Source: Alphaproteobacteria bacterium (GTDB taxonomy: Bacteria; Pseudomonadota; Alphaproteobacteria; CAAGCB01; CAG-977). From it: a DNA stretch of 64,000 nt. Below the pieces are notes generated by a model that was not told the DNA's origin, searched no databases, and worked only from the letters and a program-made list of their open reading frames with translations. The stretch spans positions 1 to 64,000 of the forward strand of contig CAAGEK010000044.1 of assembly GCA_900768845.1 (NCBI GenBank), in the 5' to 3' direction. Positions 50,719 through 59,998 of this stretch are shown in pieces (position 1 is the first letter of the stretch; each line of letters begins with the position of its first letter). The position numbers and the translations under genes were made by a program.

Positions 50719-50780
50719 TTTTCCATCTCCCGTTTGATCAAGTTTAAAAAAAAAATGCCTTTTTTTCAAACAAACTTAAT

Positions 50781-50796
50781 TGGCACGCCGATTGCA
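50781..50796 (+). promoter_or_regulatory. sigma-54 (RpoN) promoter
   Basis: TGGCACG-CCGA-TTGCA: GG at 50782-50783 and GC at 50794-50795, with the invariant 10-nt gap and matching flanks. It points at the start at 50831, with a start site near 50806. An enhancer-binding activator is required; none is visible in the window. Confidence 0.82.
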
Positions 50797-50830
50797 TCTT
50801 GAAATTAAAGAAAAAAGGGAGGGATTTATC

Positions 50831-51715
50831 ATGGGATATTCATATTTCACGGTCGACACTTCCGTCTGGCTGGACGGCGTTACCTTCAAACACGCCCGAA
50901 ACACGGTTTCCGAACCGGCCGGAGAACGGGAATCCGCCTTTCGCGAGGTTTTAAAAAAGCAAACGGCCGCCGGTTTTGAAAACGCTTCCTTTCCGTCCGC
51001 CGCCGTTCCCGCTGTGACGCCGGAAACAAACGCAAAAACGGGAAAGCCGGAATCTTCGCCCTCCGCCGTGCAAGAACTTCCCGCCCGTTTCGCGGACGTT
51101 GAAGACTTGACCCCCTTTATTGTCAGCGCGGACAACAAAGCCGGAAAACGTTTTGAAGCCGAGCTGAAGCGCACGGCTTTTTCTCAAAGCACCGGAGCGA
51201 TTGCGGCGAATGATACAAAAAACAATGCGTCGCCGTATAATATGTCCGAAAAAACCGCAAAAGTCAGAGAGCAAAAACAAAGATCTTTGAAAGGCGCGGG
51301 AAATGCCAAACTTTTCCCGATGGACACCGTAACGCGCCACACGGAATCACGAGCGAAACCCGCTTTCGCTCCGGCGAAGGCTCCCGAAAACGACGGCAGG
51401 AAAATCGAATTGCAACATCTGCAAAGCACTTTACAGGCCGACCGGCGGGCGGAACAGGCGGCGACGGTTGTTCCGGCGTCCGCGACGGCCGCCCCCGCCG
51501 TAAAAGCCCCCGTTGACGTCGCCGCCGTCCGGACGCAGGCTTCGGAAGGTTTCGGATACAAACGCGGCTCCCTGCCGTCGGGAAGCAGTGAAAAAACATC
51601 AGCCGCGGCCGCTTGGTTTCCGGAAGCCATGACCAGAACGTTGGATATGTATGAAGCGATGAACAAGGTCGCCGCACAAGGAATACCCGCCCCGTCAAAA
51701 GATTTGAGCGTTTGA
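50831..51715 (+). CDS. RpoN-dependent Ala/Ser/Pro-rich protein of unknown function
   Basis: 294 residues from ATG 50831 (MGYSYFTVDTSVW), AGGGAGGG upstream; the longer frame would span the promoter. After about 40 ordered residues the chain is low-complexity and charged with many Ala, Ser, Pro and Lys; a short helix is likely at the end (ALDMYEAMNKVAAQGI-like). No signal peptide or membrane segment. Sigma-54 control suggests a flagellar, nitrogen or stress setting. The family is not recognised. Confidence 0.7.
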   Translation: MGYSYFTVDTSVWLDGVTFKHARNTVSEPAGERESAFREVLKKQTAAGFENASFPSAAVPAVTPETNAKTGKPESSPSAVQELPARFADVEDLTPFIVSADNKAGKRFEAELKRTAFSQSTGAIAANDTKNNASPYNMSEKTAKVREQKQRSLKGAGNAKLFPMDTVTRHTESRAKPAFAPAKAPENDGRKIELQHLQSTLQADRRAEQAATVVPASATAAPAVKAPVDVAAVRTQASEGFGYKRGSLPSGSSEKTSAAAAWFPEAMTRTLDMYEAMNKVAAQGIPAPSKDLSV

Positions 51716-52284
51716 GTCTTCCTCCGAACCCTGCCGGATTTTGAAGTTGCGCCGAAAAATCCGTACCGTAAGAAACTTTTTGAAAAAAGTATGAATATCA
51801 TACGGAAATAACGCTTGTTTTTTCGATCATGCCCACCGACAGGGCGGTTGAAATGCAAGAGAATATCAAAGATACGGGGTTCGGATACACAAATCGGCGG
51901 AAAATATGTTCTTTACCGGCCGGAAGATTCTGAAACACGGTGCGTTACATCGTTCAAAATATTGAGAAAACCGGAAACGAACGGGTCATCCGTACCGTTT
52001 ACCGGCAAAAAGTGAAATGCATCCTGCCGGAAAAGGGAAACTCCTTTACTGTTTTTCCTGTGTAAACAAAGGGATGGAAAACTGACGCGACACATCTGCA
52101 CGAATGCTGTTTTCCGTGAGTGTTTCAATTTGACGGATGCGCGAGTGCCGTTTTCCCCGCGTAAAAAATGCCCGAAGGCGCATAACCGGCCTTCCGACGT
52201 TTTAAACTTTTCACGATTTGTCCCCGTTTTTTTGATAAAGCGCGGGAACGGCCTTCGCCGGAAATTTTTTTCAAACAAAAGATA
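51716..52284 (+). other. 569-bp stretch with no convincing gene
   Basis: Between the Ala-rich protein and the IS200 relic. Short open frames show no domain or signal. It holds scattered short palindromes and AT-rich patches but no terminator or promoter strong enough to name. Possibly decayed DNA. Confidence 0.4.
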
Positions 52285-52745
52285 CCCGCCCGCTTAGCGG
52301 GTGCTTCTTCACACGACGGGCGCAGCCCTCATGCCACCGGCTACGCTTACGACGTACAACGCTCCGACAGGCGCATTTCGTTACTTGCCACCCGTGAGCG
52401 GGTCGGACAGATCTGGTCGGGCAGTCTGACAGAACGTCTTCTTTTAGCTGATTCTGCAGATATTATGCAATCTTACGGACGTTCTTTCCTGCCGATAGTA
52501 CTCACTTACTCTAAAATTTTATGTCGCTCCGACGCTCGTAAAACGTCAAACCGCTTTTCCCTTTCAGAAAACCTGCAAAGCCCGTCACACTCATTTTCGG
52601 CGGGGCATCAGCCCGACGCACCTTCGCCTCCATATCCCTTTCCAACCGCATAGCTTTTCGAGTATAATTTTCTCTCCATAAAATGCTTTACGGCGATATT
52701 TCGGCGCAAAAACCATGTGTGCCGGACTGCTGTCCGAGTGTACCT
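52285..52745 (-). mobile_element. decayed IS200/IS605-type insertion sequence
   Basis: The minus strand holds scrambled fragments of an IS200 TnpA (see the pseudogene). The boundary near 52285 has a CCCGC-TTA-GCGGG hairpin (52289-52301), of the kind found at IS200/IS605 ends. The left and right edges are not defined to the base. No TnpB. Confidence 0.65.
52405..52740 (-). pseudogene. tnpA: IS200-type transposase TnpA remnant
   Basis: Frame pieces on the minus strand read HMVFAPKYRRKAFYGE near 52719-52672, then PPKMSVTGFAGFLKGKSG near 52596-52540, then LQNQLKEDVLSD near 52455-52420. These match the order of HUH Y1 transposases of the IS200 family. Frames shift and in-frame stops break the sequence, and the catalytic HUH (expected just before PPK) and Tyr region are lost or distorted. 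Non-functional. Confidence 0.7.
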
Positions 52746-52820
52746 ACGGAGTTTTTTTGTGCATGGCCGTAAGCGTTCCGGAAACACTTGCCTTGGCACG
52801 GGGTTTTCGGGGGACAATAA

Positions 52821-52851
52821 AAAATCCCCTGTCAGGAAGACGGGGGATTTT
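52821..52851 (-). terminator. terminator after the ferredoxin gene
   Basis: AAAATCCCC (52821-52829) / GGGGGATTTT (52842-52851), with a run of U on the minus strand. It lies 22 nt past the ferredoxin stop. Confidence 0.8.
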
Positions 52852-52872
52852 ATGTTTACCGATCCGGAAAAC

Positions 52873-53109
52873 TTATTCGGCCGCGGGGCATTCGGGAGCT
52901 TTTTCAGCGTTGAATTTCACCCATTTTTCATCGGCTTCGTCTTCGGTCGTGATCGCGCTCTGGGGGCATTCGGCAATGCAAACGCCGCAATCGATGCACG
53001 TATCGGGATCAATCACCAACTGGGTGTCGGCGTCGCGCATCGCCCCGACCGGACAAACGGAAACGCAGCTCATGCATTTGATGCAGGAATCATTAATAAC
53101 AGAGGCCAT
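52873..53109 (-). CDS. 2[4Fe-4S] ferredoxin
   Basis: 78 residues with two cluster motifs: CIKCMSCVSVCPVG (about 9-22) and CIDCGVCIAECPQS (about 38-51). The C-terminal tail is Ala/Glu-rich. Low-potential electron carrier. It follows the helicase/S4 genes, an arrangement well known in alphaproteobacteria. Confidence 0.93.
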   Translation of the reverse strand: MASVINDSCIKCMSCVSVCPVGAMRDADTQLVIDPDTCIDCGVCIAECPQSAITTEDEADEKWVKFNAEKAPECPAAE

Positions 53110-53193
53110 TTTCTATCTCCTAAAGAGTTCGTTAAATGATGCGCTTGTTTATAAAACGCTTCGGGCTTTTTTTCAAGGATATTCTGTCCCGCC

Positions 53194-53571
53194 TCAGAAT
53201 TTTCCCTTCAATCTGTTCAATTCCCGCCTGTCTTTTTTAGTGGGTCTTCCCGTTCCCGCGGCTCTGATTTCAAAGACGCGTTCGGAAGGAGACTTTAAAT
53301 TTTCCGGCGCGCTCAAATGCTCATACAACGTTCGGGCGACGGGCGCGCCGACACGTCTGTCCGCCAATCCCGCCACCCTGATGTGAAAACGCGTCGTTCC
53401 GCGCAAAATCCCCAGCTCGTCGCCGACACGGACTTCGCGTGCCGTTTTAAGGACTTTTTCGCCGTTCAGGGAAACGTGCCCCGCTTCGCACAACTCCTGC
53501 GCCGCCGTTCTGGTTTTGGCCAAACGGACAAACCACAGCCATTTGTCGATGCGCTGTGCCTCCCCCGTCAT
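53194..53571 (-). CDS. S4-domain RNA-binding protein (Hsp15-like)
   Basis: 125 residues from ATG 53571, overlapping the helicase stop as ATGA. RIDKWLWFVRLAKTRTAAQELCEAGHVSLNGEKV is the S4 fold of HslR/Hsp15-type proteins, which recycle free 50S subunits with nascent chain. C-terminal basic tail KKDRRELNRLKGKF. Coupled to the helicase gene. Confidence 0.88.
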   Translation of the reverse strand: MTGEAQRIDKWLWFVRLAKTRTAAQELCEAGHVSLNGEKVLKTAREVRVGDELGILRGTTRFHIRVAGLADRRVGAPVARTLYEHLSAPENLKSPSERVFEIRAAGTGRPTKKDRRELNRLKGKF

Positions 53572-56174
53572 TTTTTCAAAGCCGCCAGACACGCAAACGG
53601 AGAATCCGCATCAACCGGTTTTTCCTTTTCGGGCTTGCCCGCTTTTTTGTTTTTTCCGCCTTTGTTTTTCATCGCCGTTTTTTGTTCCGCGCCCTTGTCG
53701 GTTTTCTGCGCGAACTTTTTCGGCTTGGATTGAATCATCAGCGTTTCGGTTTCCGTTTCGCCGTCCTTAACCGTTTCCTTCGTCACGGCAAAGCCCAAAT
53801 GCGAAAACACATCCGCCGCCTCGTCACGCTTCAATCCCGCCAACGAGAGTAATTCCAAAGGCAACGGTTGAGGCTTGCCTTTTTCCTGACGCGTCACTTC
53901 GCGCAGTTTCGCCGTGAAACGTTCCATCACGTCGACGCGGATGGCGCGCCCGCCGGCCAAAACGTATCCCTGAACCAGATACAGGGCGTGAGGAACGCCT
54001 TTTTCAACGGGAATCGACATTTTGCCGTCAACCGCGAATCCCGTCGGGTATTGCGTTTTTTCGTTCCCGATTTTCCATAAAAGGGCGCAAACGCGTTGAG
54101 CCGCAGGTTTCAACAACATCGGAAAGAATACGAAATCATACCCCAAACGCACACCCGCACGCGCCAAAACCTTTTTATCATCGGCGGCTTTTTCCGCATC
54201 GTCGTTCATTGCTTTAATCAAATCGCGGACGTTTGCGCGGGGAATCGTTCCCAGCCGTTCGACCGTCTGCCACAAAATCCCCCTGACCGCGCCCGAAGCC
54301 TGTTTTTCCTCGTCAAAAACACGCAAAGCGTTAAACAGGGGAGCCGCGGTCTTGTTCAAATAAAAATCCAACCATACCGACAATTTGTTTTTAACCTGTT
54401 CGACCAAAGCCGAATCCAATGTTTCGTGGACGGAAACCTGAACGGCGGGATGAAGGGAGTCGCGACCTTTGACGGCTTTGCCGACAGGTTGCCCCTTCCA
54501 CATCAGTCGGGCGTCGTTTTCCAGCGAAAAATCGTCTTCGTTTCCGGCGACGAGCGCGGCAACCCTGTTTTTAAACTCTTCCTGCAACGCTTTTTCCGCC
54601 GCCGTTATCAAAACTTTGTCCGCAAACTTGCCCGCTCCCGTTTCAGGGATGAAACGCAAGCCTTCCAAACGCCCGACTTCCTGACCTTCGACTTCGACCA
54701 ATCCGTCTTCGCCGATTTTCGTAAACAATTCTACCTGTGTTTTCATGCCTTTTACCAAAACAGACGTCCGTCTGTCCACAAAACGTCGGGTAAGCTTTTG
54801 ATGCAAGGCATCGGACAGCTCGTCCTCGACGGATTTCGTCATTTCCTGCCAATATCCCGACCGGTTGATCCAATCGCGACGTTGAGCAATATACGTCCAA
54901 ATCCTGATTCCTGCAATACGTCCCGTAAGCGTATCGATGTCTCCGTCCGTTTTATTCAGGTTTTGAACCTGTTTTGCAAACCAATCGTCTTTTATAATCC
55001 CATCGTTTAACAACTTTAAATATATTACAGACAACAGACGTGCGTGCGCTTCGGGAGTGATTTTGCGAAAATCGGGAATACCCGCCACTTCCCATAACAG
55101 CCTGACCCGTGAAGGATGATTCGCCAGTGCGCAAAGTTCGGGATCTCTGACCAACGCTTCCAACGCCAACTGGTCGTCGGCCTTGCGTGCGCCGATCAAT
55201 CCGGACTTGTCCGGACGAACGTTCAACGAGCGGAGCAACGATTCAATCGATCCGAACCGCAAATCGGAATTGCGCCAATAAAACCTGTCCAGCGGTTCGA
55301 AACGGTGTTCTTCAATCCTTTCAATCGTTTCCGGCGACAAAGAAGAGGCTTCGGCGGCGACGCAAAACGTCCCGTCTTTCATATGCCGGCCGGCGCGTCC
55401 GGCAATCTGCCCCAACTCGGCGGCCGAGAGCATCCGCATCCTTTGTCCGTCGAATTTCCTGAGCGACGCGAAACAAACATTCGCCACGTCCATATTCAGC
55501 CCCATGCCGATCGCGTCCGTCGCGACCAGATAATCAACCTCTCCGGATTGGAACATATCGACCTGCGCGTTTCTGGTTCGCGGGCTGAGCGCACCCATGA
55601 CGACGGCCGCGCCGCCCCTTTGCCGCCGGATCAGTTCCGCCAAAGCGTAAACATCCGCCAGTGAAAACGCCACTATCGCCGAACGGGGCGGCAAACGGGT
55701 GATTTTCTTAACTCCCGTATAGCTCAGTTTTGAAAAACGCGGACGGGTTTCGACATAAATGCCGGCCAGCAACCTTTCCAACAGGGGACGCGTCGTTTCC
55801 GCCCCCAAAAACATCGTTTCGACGCGTCCTCTGGCGTGCAACAGCCTGTCCGTAAAAACGTGTCCGCGTTCGCCGTCCGCCGCCATTTGAATTTCGTCAA
55901 CGGCCAAAAAGTCGACCTGACGATCCATCGGCATGGCTTCGACCGTGCAAATGAAATGCGTCGGCGATTCGGGAACGATTTTTTCCTCTCCCGTTATCAA
56001 CGCGACCTTGTCAGCACCGTATCGGGAAACGACTTTATCATAATTTTCGCGTGCCAAAAGCCGGAGCGGAAAGCCGATCATCGCGGTTTTGGCTTTCATC
56101 ATTTTTTCGACGGCCAGATACGTTTTTCCCGTGTTTGTCGGACCCAAAACCGCCGTTACCAAAGAAGACATCAT
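53568..56174 (-). CDS. Suv3-like ATP-dependent RNA helicase
   Basis: 868 residues from ATG 56174 (MMSSLVTAVLGPTNTGKTY); the frame extending to 56279 is not supported. SF2 helicase like mitochondrial SUV3/MgpS: motif I GPTNTGKTYLAV, motif II DEIQMA, motif VI QIAGRAGR, plus the helical C-terminal domain about 350-640. A Lys-rich tail (about 800-868) may bind RNA. Acts in RNA decay, presumably with PNPase. It forms one unit with the S4 gene. Confidence 0.9.
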   Translation of the reverse strand: MMSSLVTAVLGPTNTGKTYLAVEKMMKAKTAMIGFPLRLLARENYDKVVSRYGADKVALITGEEKIVPESPTHFICTVEAMPMDRQVDFLAVDEIQMAADGERGHVFTDRLLHARGRVETMFLGAETTRPLLERLLAGIYVETRPRFSKLSYTGVKKITRLPPRSAIVAFSLADVYALAELIRRQRGGAAVVMGALSPRTRNAQVDMFQSGEVDYLVATDAIGMGLNMDVANVCFASLRKFDGQRMRMLSAAELGQIAGRAGRHMKDGTFCVAAEASSLSPETIERIEEHRFEPLDRFYWRNSDLRFGSIESLLRSLNVRPDKSGLIGARKADDQLALEALVRDPELCALANHPSRVRLLWEVAGIPDFRKITPEAHARLLSVIYLKLLNDGIIKDDWFAKQVQNLNKTDGDIDTLTGRIAGIRIWTYIAQRRDWINRSGYWQEMTKSVEDELSDALHQKLTRRFVDRRTSVLVKGMKTQVELFTKIGEDGLVEVEGQEVGRLEGLRFIPETGAGKFADKVLITAAEKALQEEFKNRVAALVAGNEDDFSLENDARLMWKGQPVGKAVKGRDSLHPAVQVSVHETLDSALVEQVKNKLSVWLDFYLNKTAAPLFNALRVFDEEKQASGAVRGILWQTVERLGTIPRANVRDLIKAMNDDAEKAADDKKVLARAGVRLGYDFVFFPMLLKPAAQRVCALLWKIGNEKTQYPTGFAVDGKMSIPVEKGVPHALYLVQGYVLAGGRAIRVDVMERFTAKLREVTRQEKGKPQPLPLELLSLAGLKRDEAADVFSHLGFAVTKETVKDGETETETLMIQSKPKKFAQKTDKGAEQKTAMKNKGGKNKKAGKPEKEKPVDADSPFACLAALKK

Positions 56175-56252
56175 AAAAAACTTTCTTAAAACCGTTGCAA
56201 AAAACGATTCAGCATACCATATAAAAGCCGCTGATAAAAAACGGAGGTTATA

Positions 56253-58112
56253 ATGTCGGAAGAAAAAATGCAATTCCAAGCCGAAGTCGGCAAGGTTCTG
56301 GATATTGTCGTCAACGCTCTTTATTCAAACACGGATATTTTTTTACGGGAACTGATTTCAAACGCTTCGGACGCTTGCGACAAGTTGCGCTACGCCGCCA
56401 TCATGAAGCCGGACATCGCCAAAGGCGACGGAGAATTCAAAATTGATATTTTCCCCGACAAAGACGCTCATACCCTGACGATTGCGGATAACGGAATCGG
56501 CATGAACAGGGAAGACCTGATTAAAAATCTGGGCAGCATCGGCAAATCGGGTTCCGCGGAATTTCTAAGCAATCTGACAGGCGACGCGCAAAAGGACGCC
56601 ACCATCATCGGCCAGTTCGGCGTCGGATTTTATTCCGCCTTCATGGTCGCCGGAAAAGTCGAAGTCCGATCTCGCAAGGCCGGAGAAGACCAAGGTTGGC
56701 TCTGGACGTCCGAAGGATCGGGGTCTTTTACCGTCAAAGAAGAAGAAAACGTATCCCGCGGCACGAAAATCACGCTGTATCTGAAACCCGACTGCCATCA
56801 GTATGCGGACGCGGGGGAAATACGCCAGATCGTCCGCCAGTTTTCCGACCATATTTCTTTTCCGGTCGTCATGCATTTCATGGGCGAAACGGAAACCGTC
56901 AACATGGCCAGTGCGTTATGGACGCGCAACAAGGCGGAAATCACCCAAGAGCAATATTACGATTTCTACCGCCACATTTCCCATGCGTTCGACGATCCGT
57001 GGGACATTTTGCACTATAAAGCCGAAGGGACGATCGAATACGCCGCCCTGATGTTCATTCCGTCAAAAACGCCGTTCGACATTTTCCAACCCAACCGGAA
57101 CGCACAAATCAAGCTGTACATCAACCGCGTTTTCATCACCGATCAAATCGCGGATATGTTGCCGAATTATCTGCGTTTCGTCAAAGGCGTCATCGACACC
57201 AAAGAACTGCCTTTGAACGTCAGCCGTGAAATGTTGCAAAAAACGCCGGTTCTTTCAAAAATCAAAACGGGTGTGACGCGCCGCATTTTGGGCGAATTGA
57301 AAAAACGTTCGGAAAACAAGGAAGACTATGAAAAATTCTGGGACGCTTTCGGCATCGTTTTAAAAGAAGGACTGTTTGAAGACGCTTCCAACCGCGACGA
57401 CATCGCCGAGCTGTGCCGTTTTTATTCGACAAACGGCGAAGGTCTGACGACATTGGCGGATTATGTGTCCCGAATGAAAGACGGACAGAAAAGCATTTAT
57501 TACGTCACGGGCGACAATTTGTCCGTCCTGCGTCACAATCCCCAGCTGGAAGGATTCGCCGCACGCGGAATCGAAGTGTTGTTGCTGACCGATCCGATTG
57601 ACGAATTCTGGCCGCAGAGTTTGACGCGTTACAAGGATTTCCCCGTCAAAACCGTCGGTGCGGGAGCCAAAGAGCTTGAAACCCTTCTGATTACCGATCA
57701 GACGGGATTGGAGGAAAAAGCGTCCGACGAAGAAATCGACGCTCTGACCAAATTCATGAAAGAAGTCATCGGCGACGAAGTCAAGGAAGTCCGCCCCACG
57801 GAACGCCTGACCCGCAGCCCCGTAGCCCTGACGACGGGCGACGGCGAAGTGTCGATTCATCTGGAACGCATGATGCGTCAACACAACCAACCGACGCTTT
57901 ATGCCAGCACGCATTATCTGGACATCAATCCGCGTCATCCGTTGATCAAGAAAATCGCCGCGAAAGTCGCCGCGGGCGATACCGCAGAGGCGAATAAAGC
58001 TCTGGTGCAGGTTCTGTACGACCAAGCCAAAATCATCGAAGGCGAACCGATTAACGATCCGGCTTCGTTTTCGCAACGGGTCACGGAATTTATGATGAAA
58101 GCCGTTGACTGA
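56253..58112 (+). CDS. htpG: Hsp90 chaperone HtpG
   Basis: 619 residues. GHKL ATPase: LRELISNASDACDKLRYAA, DNGIGMNREDLIKNLG, GQFGVGFYSAFMVAGKV; middle domain GVIDTKELPLNVSREMLQ; C-terminal dimer domain. GGAGG ahead of ATG. Chaperone for late folding. Diverges from the helicase gene with 78 nt between starts. Confidence 0.96.
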   Translation: MSEEKMQFQAEVGKVLDIVVNALYSNTDIFLRELISNASDACDKLRYAAIMKPDIAKGDGEFKIDIFPDKDAHTLTIADNGIGMNREDLIKNLGSIGKSGSAEFLSNLTGDAQKDATIIGQFGVGFYSAFMVAGKVEVRSRKAGEDQGWLWTSEGSGSFTVKEEENVSRGTKITLYLKPDCHQYADAGEIRQIVRQFSDHISFPVVMHFMGETETVNMASALWTRNKAEITQEQYYDFYRHISHAFDDPWDILHYKAEGTIEYAALMFIPSKTPFDIFQPNRNAQIKLYINRVFITDQIADMLPNYLRFVKGVIDTKELPLNVSREMLQKTPVLSKIKTGVTRRILGELKKRSENKEDYEKFWDAFGIVLKEGLFEDASNRDDIAELCRFYSTNGEGLTTLADYVSRMKDGQKSIYYVTGDNLSVLRHNPQLEGFAARGIEVLLLTDPIDEFWPQSLTRYKDFPVKTVGAGAKELETLLITDQTGLEEKASDEEIDALTKFMKEVIGDEVKEVRPTERLTRSPVALTTGDGEVSIHLERMMRQHNQPTLYASTHYLDINPRHPLIKKIAAKVAAGDTAEANKALVQVLYDQAKIIEGEPINDPASFSQRVTEFMMKAVD

Positions 58113-58116
58113 ACCG

Positions 58117-58147
58117 AAAAAAGAGGAGTTTTTCAACTCCTCTTTTT
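58117..58147. terminator. bidirectional terminator between htpG and the 58150 gene
   Basis: A6-GAGGAGTT (58117-58130) / AACTCCTC-T5 (58135-58147) with a TTTC loop. It serves the convergent htpG and 58150-58467 genes. Confidence 0.85.
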
Positions 58148-58149
58148 CT

Positions 58150-58467
58150 TTAAGCCTTTTCGACCAGTTTCGTATCGACCGCTTTAAGCATCACGGCGAT
58201 GTCGCGCCAACCGGCGACGGGTTTTTTATCATCGTCCAAAACATCGATTCCCTTGGACAGGCAGTATTCGACCATTTCCTTTTCATCGGCGTTAAAGACT
58301 TCCTGCCACAGCTTGTCATAAGCCTTTTTGGAATAATCGGGCACCGCGCCGAACAAACGCATCACCATTCCGTCCGTTTCGGACGTTCTGACGGGATCGA
58401 AGCCTTCGATCGGCTGTAAAGGAGCCGGCATATAATCAACGGCGCGAATGACGGTTTCTGTTTGCAT
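58150..58467 (-). CDS. small protein of unknown function
   Basis: 105 residues, acidic-basic mixed, no signal peptide or membrane segment. Conserved-looking blocks FDPVRTSETDGMVMRLFG and YDKLWQEVFNADEKEMVEYC. AAGGAG stands before the ATG. Convergent with htpG and divergent from purB. Unfamiliar. Confidence 0.6.
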   Translation of the reverse strand: MQTETVIRAVDYMPAPLQPIEGFDPVRTSETDGMVMRLFGAVPDYSKKAYDKLWQEVFNADEKEMVEYCLSKGIDVLDDDKKPVAGWRDIAVMLKAVDTKLVEKA

Positions 58468-58553
58468 TTTTTTCTCCTTTGTTCATATTACTGACAGTAA
58501 ACAAAATTTCCCGCTTTCGGGAAAGACTTTTTTTCAAAAAAGGAACTTTTGCA

Positions 58554-59846
58554 ATGATTCCCCGTTACAGCCGCCCTGAAATGTCCGCCGTTTGGACGGA
58601 CGAAAACAAATTCAAAACATGGTTTGAAATCGAACTTTACGCTTGCGAAGCTCTGGCAAAGTTGGGAAAAATCCCCGAATCCGCCGTCAAAGACATTCGC
58701 GAAAAAGGAAAATTCGATCCGGAACGCATCAATGAAATCGAAGCCGAAGTCAAACACGACGTTATCGCCTTTTTGACGAACGTCGGCGAAAACGTCGGCG
58801 ATTCCGCACGATATATGCATCAGGGGATGACTTCCTCGGACGTTTTGGACACATCGTTCAATATGCGTTTGGTTCAATCGGCGGATATTTTGCTTAAAGA
58901 CCTTGACCGCTTGCTTGACGCTTTGAAAAAAAAGGCTTTGGAACACAAATACACCCTGTGCATGGGACGCAGTCACGGCGTCCATGCCGAACCGACGACG
59001 TTCGGTTTGAAAATGCTGGGTTTTTATGCGGAATTTTTACGCAACAGGGAACGTTTGACCGCCGCGAAAAAAGAAGTGTCCACCTGTGCCATTTCGGGAG
59101 CGGTCGGTACATTCGCCACAATCGACCCGTATGTTGAGCAATATGTCGCGGAAAAACTGGGGTTGACGCCCGAACCCGTTTCGACCCAAGTCATCCCCCG
59201 CGACCGTTACGCCGCATTTTTCGCCGCCGTCGCCGTCACCGCCAGTTCCATTGAACGGTTGGCCGTGGAGATCCGCCACTTGCAACGCACCGAAGTCCGC
59301 GAAGCCGAAGAATTCTTTTCGGCGGGACAGAAAGGATCGTCCGCCATGCCGCATAAACGCAACCCCGTTTTGTCGGAAAACCTGACGGGATTGGCGCGGT
59401 TGATCAGGTCTTATGTCATTCCCGCGATGGAAAACGTCGCTTTGTGGCACGAACGCGACATTTCCCATTCGTCGAACGAGCGCATCATCGCTCCCGACGC
59501 AATGACCGGATTGGACTTCGCCTTGAACCGTTTGGCGGGGATCGTCGAAAAGCTTTTGGTTTATCCCGAGAATATGGCAAACAACGTCAACCGGCTGAAA
59601 GGATTGATTTTCTCGCAACGGGTCATGCTCGCCATGGTCGACGCGGGGCTTTCCCGCGAAACGGCATACCGGTTGGTTCAGCAAAATGCCATGAAAGTAT
59701 GGGGCGGCGAAGGTGCGTTCTTTGATTTGCTGGCAGCCGATGATGAAGTCACGGCCGTGTTGGACGCCGACACGCTTAAAAGCCTGTTCGACACGTCCTT
59801 TTATACGGCTCGGATCGATTTCATATTTAAAAAAGTGCTGGGTTGA
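58554..59846 (+). CDS. purB: adenylosuccinate lyase
   Basis: 430 residues from ATG 58554 (MIPRYSRPEMSAVW, GGAACTTTTGCA upstream); the frame from 58479 lacks support. YMHQGMTSSDVLDT (His/Ser acid-base part), GRSHGVHAEPT and the fumarase-family signature GSSAMPHKRNPV near 275. Converts SAICAR to AICAR and adenylosuccinate to AMP in purine synthesis. Confidence 0.95.
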   Translation: MIPRYSRPEMSAVWTDENKFKTWFEIELYACEALAKLGKIPESAVKDIREKGKFDPERINEIEAEVKHDVIAFLTNVGENVGDSARYMHQGMTSSDVLDTSFNMRLVQSADILLKDLDRLLDALKKKALEHKYTLCMGRSHGVHAEPTTFGLKMLGFYAEFLRNRERLTAAKKEVSTCAISGAVGTFATIDPYVEQYVAEKLGLTPEPVSTQVIPRDRYAAFFAAVAVTASSIERLAVEIRHLQRTEVREAEEFFSAGQKGSSAMPHKRNPVLSENLTGLARLIRSYVIPAMENVALWHERDISHSSNERIIAPDAMTGLDFALNRLAGIVEKLLVYPENMANNVNRLKGLIFSQRVMLAMVDAGLSRETAYRLVQQNAMKVWGGEGAFFDLLAADDEVTAVLDADTLKSLFDTSFYTARIDFIFKKVLG

Positions 59847-59998
59847 CCTTACTTTTCCCGCCTGATGAAGAACGGTTGCCATCCGCAGGGCTTTTTGCTC
59901 CGGAAAGACGGCGGTTGTTCTTTACACGCCGCTTTCCGGACAGGGGGCGTCGAAAACCGTTCCCTCCTCCCCTGCGACCGCGGCGGCGTGAGCGACGC

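Noticed and set aside
52261..52700. RNase P RNA or tmRNA as explanation of the GC-rich stretch
   Set aside because: Conserved cores of either RNA are missing; IS200 transposase fragments account for the sequence better.
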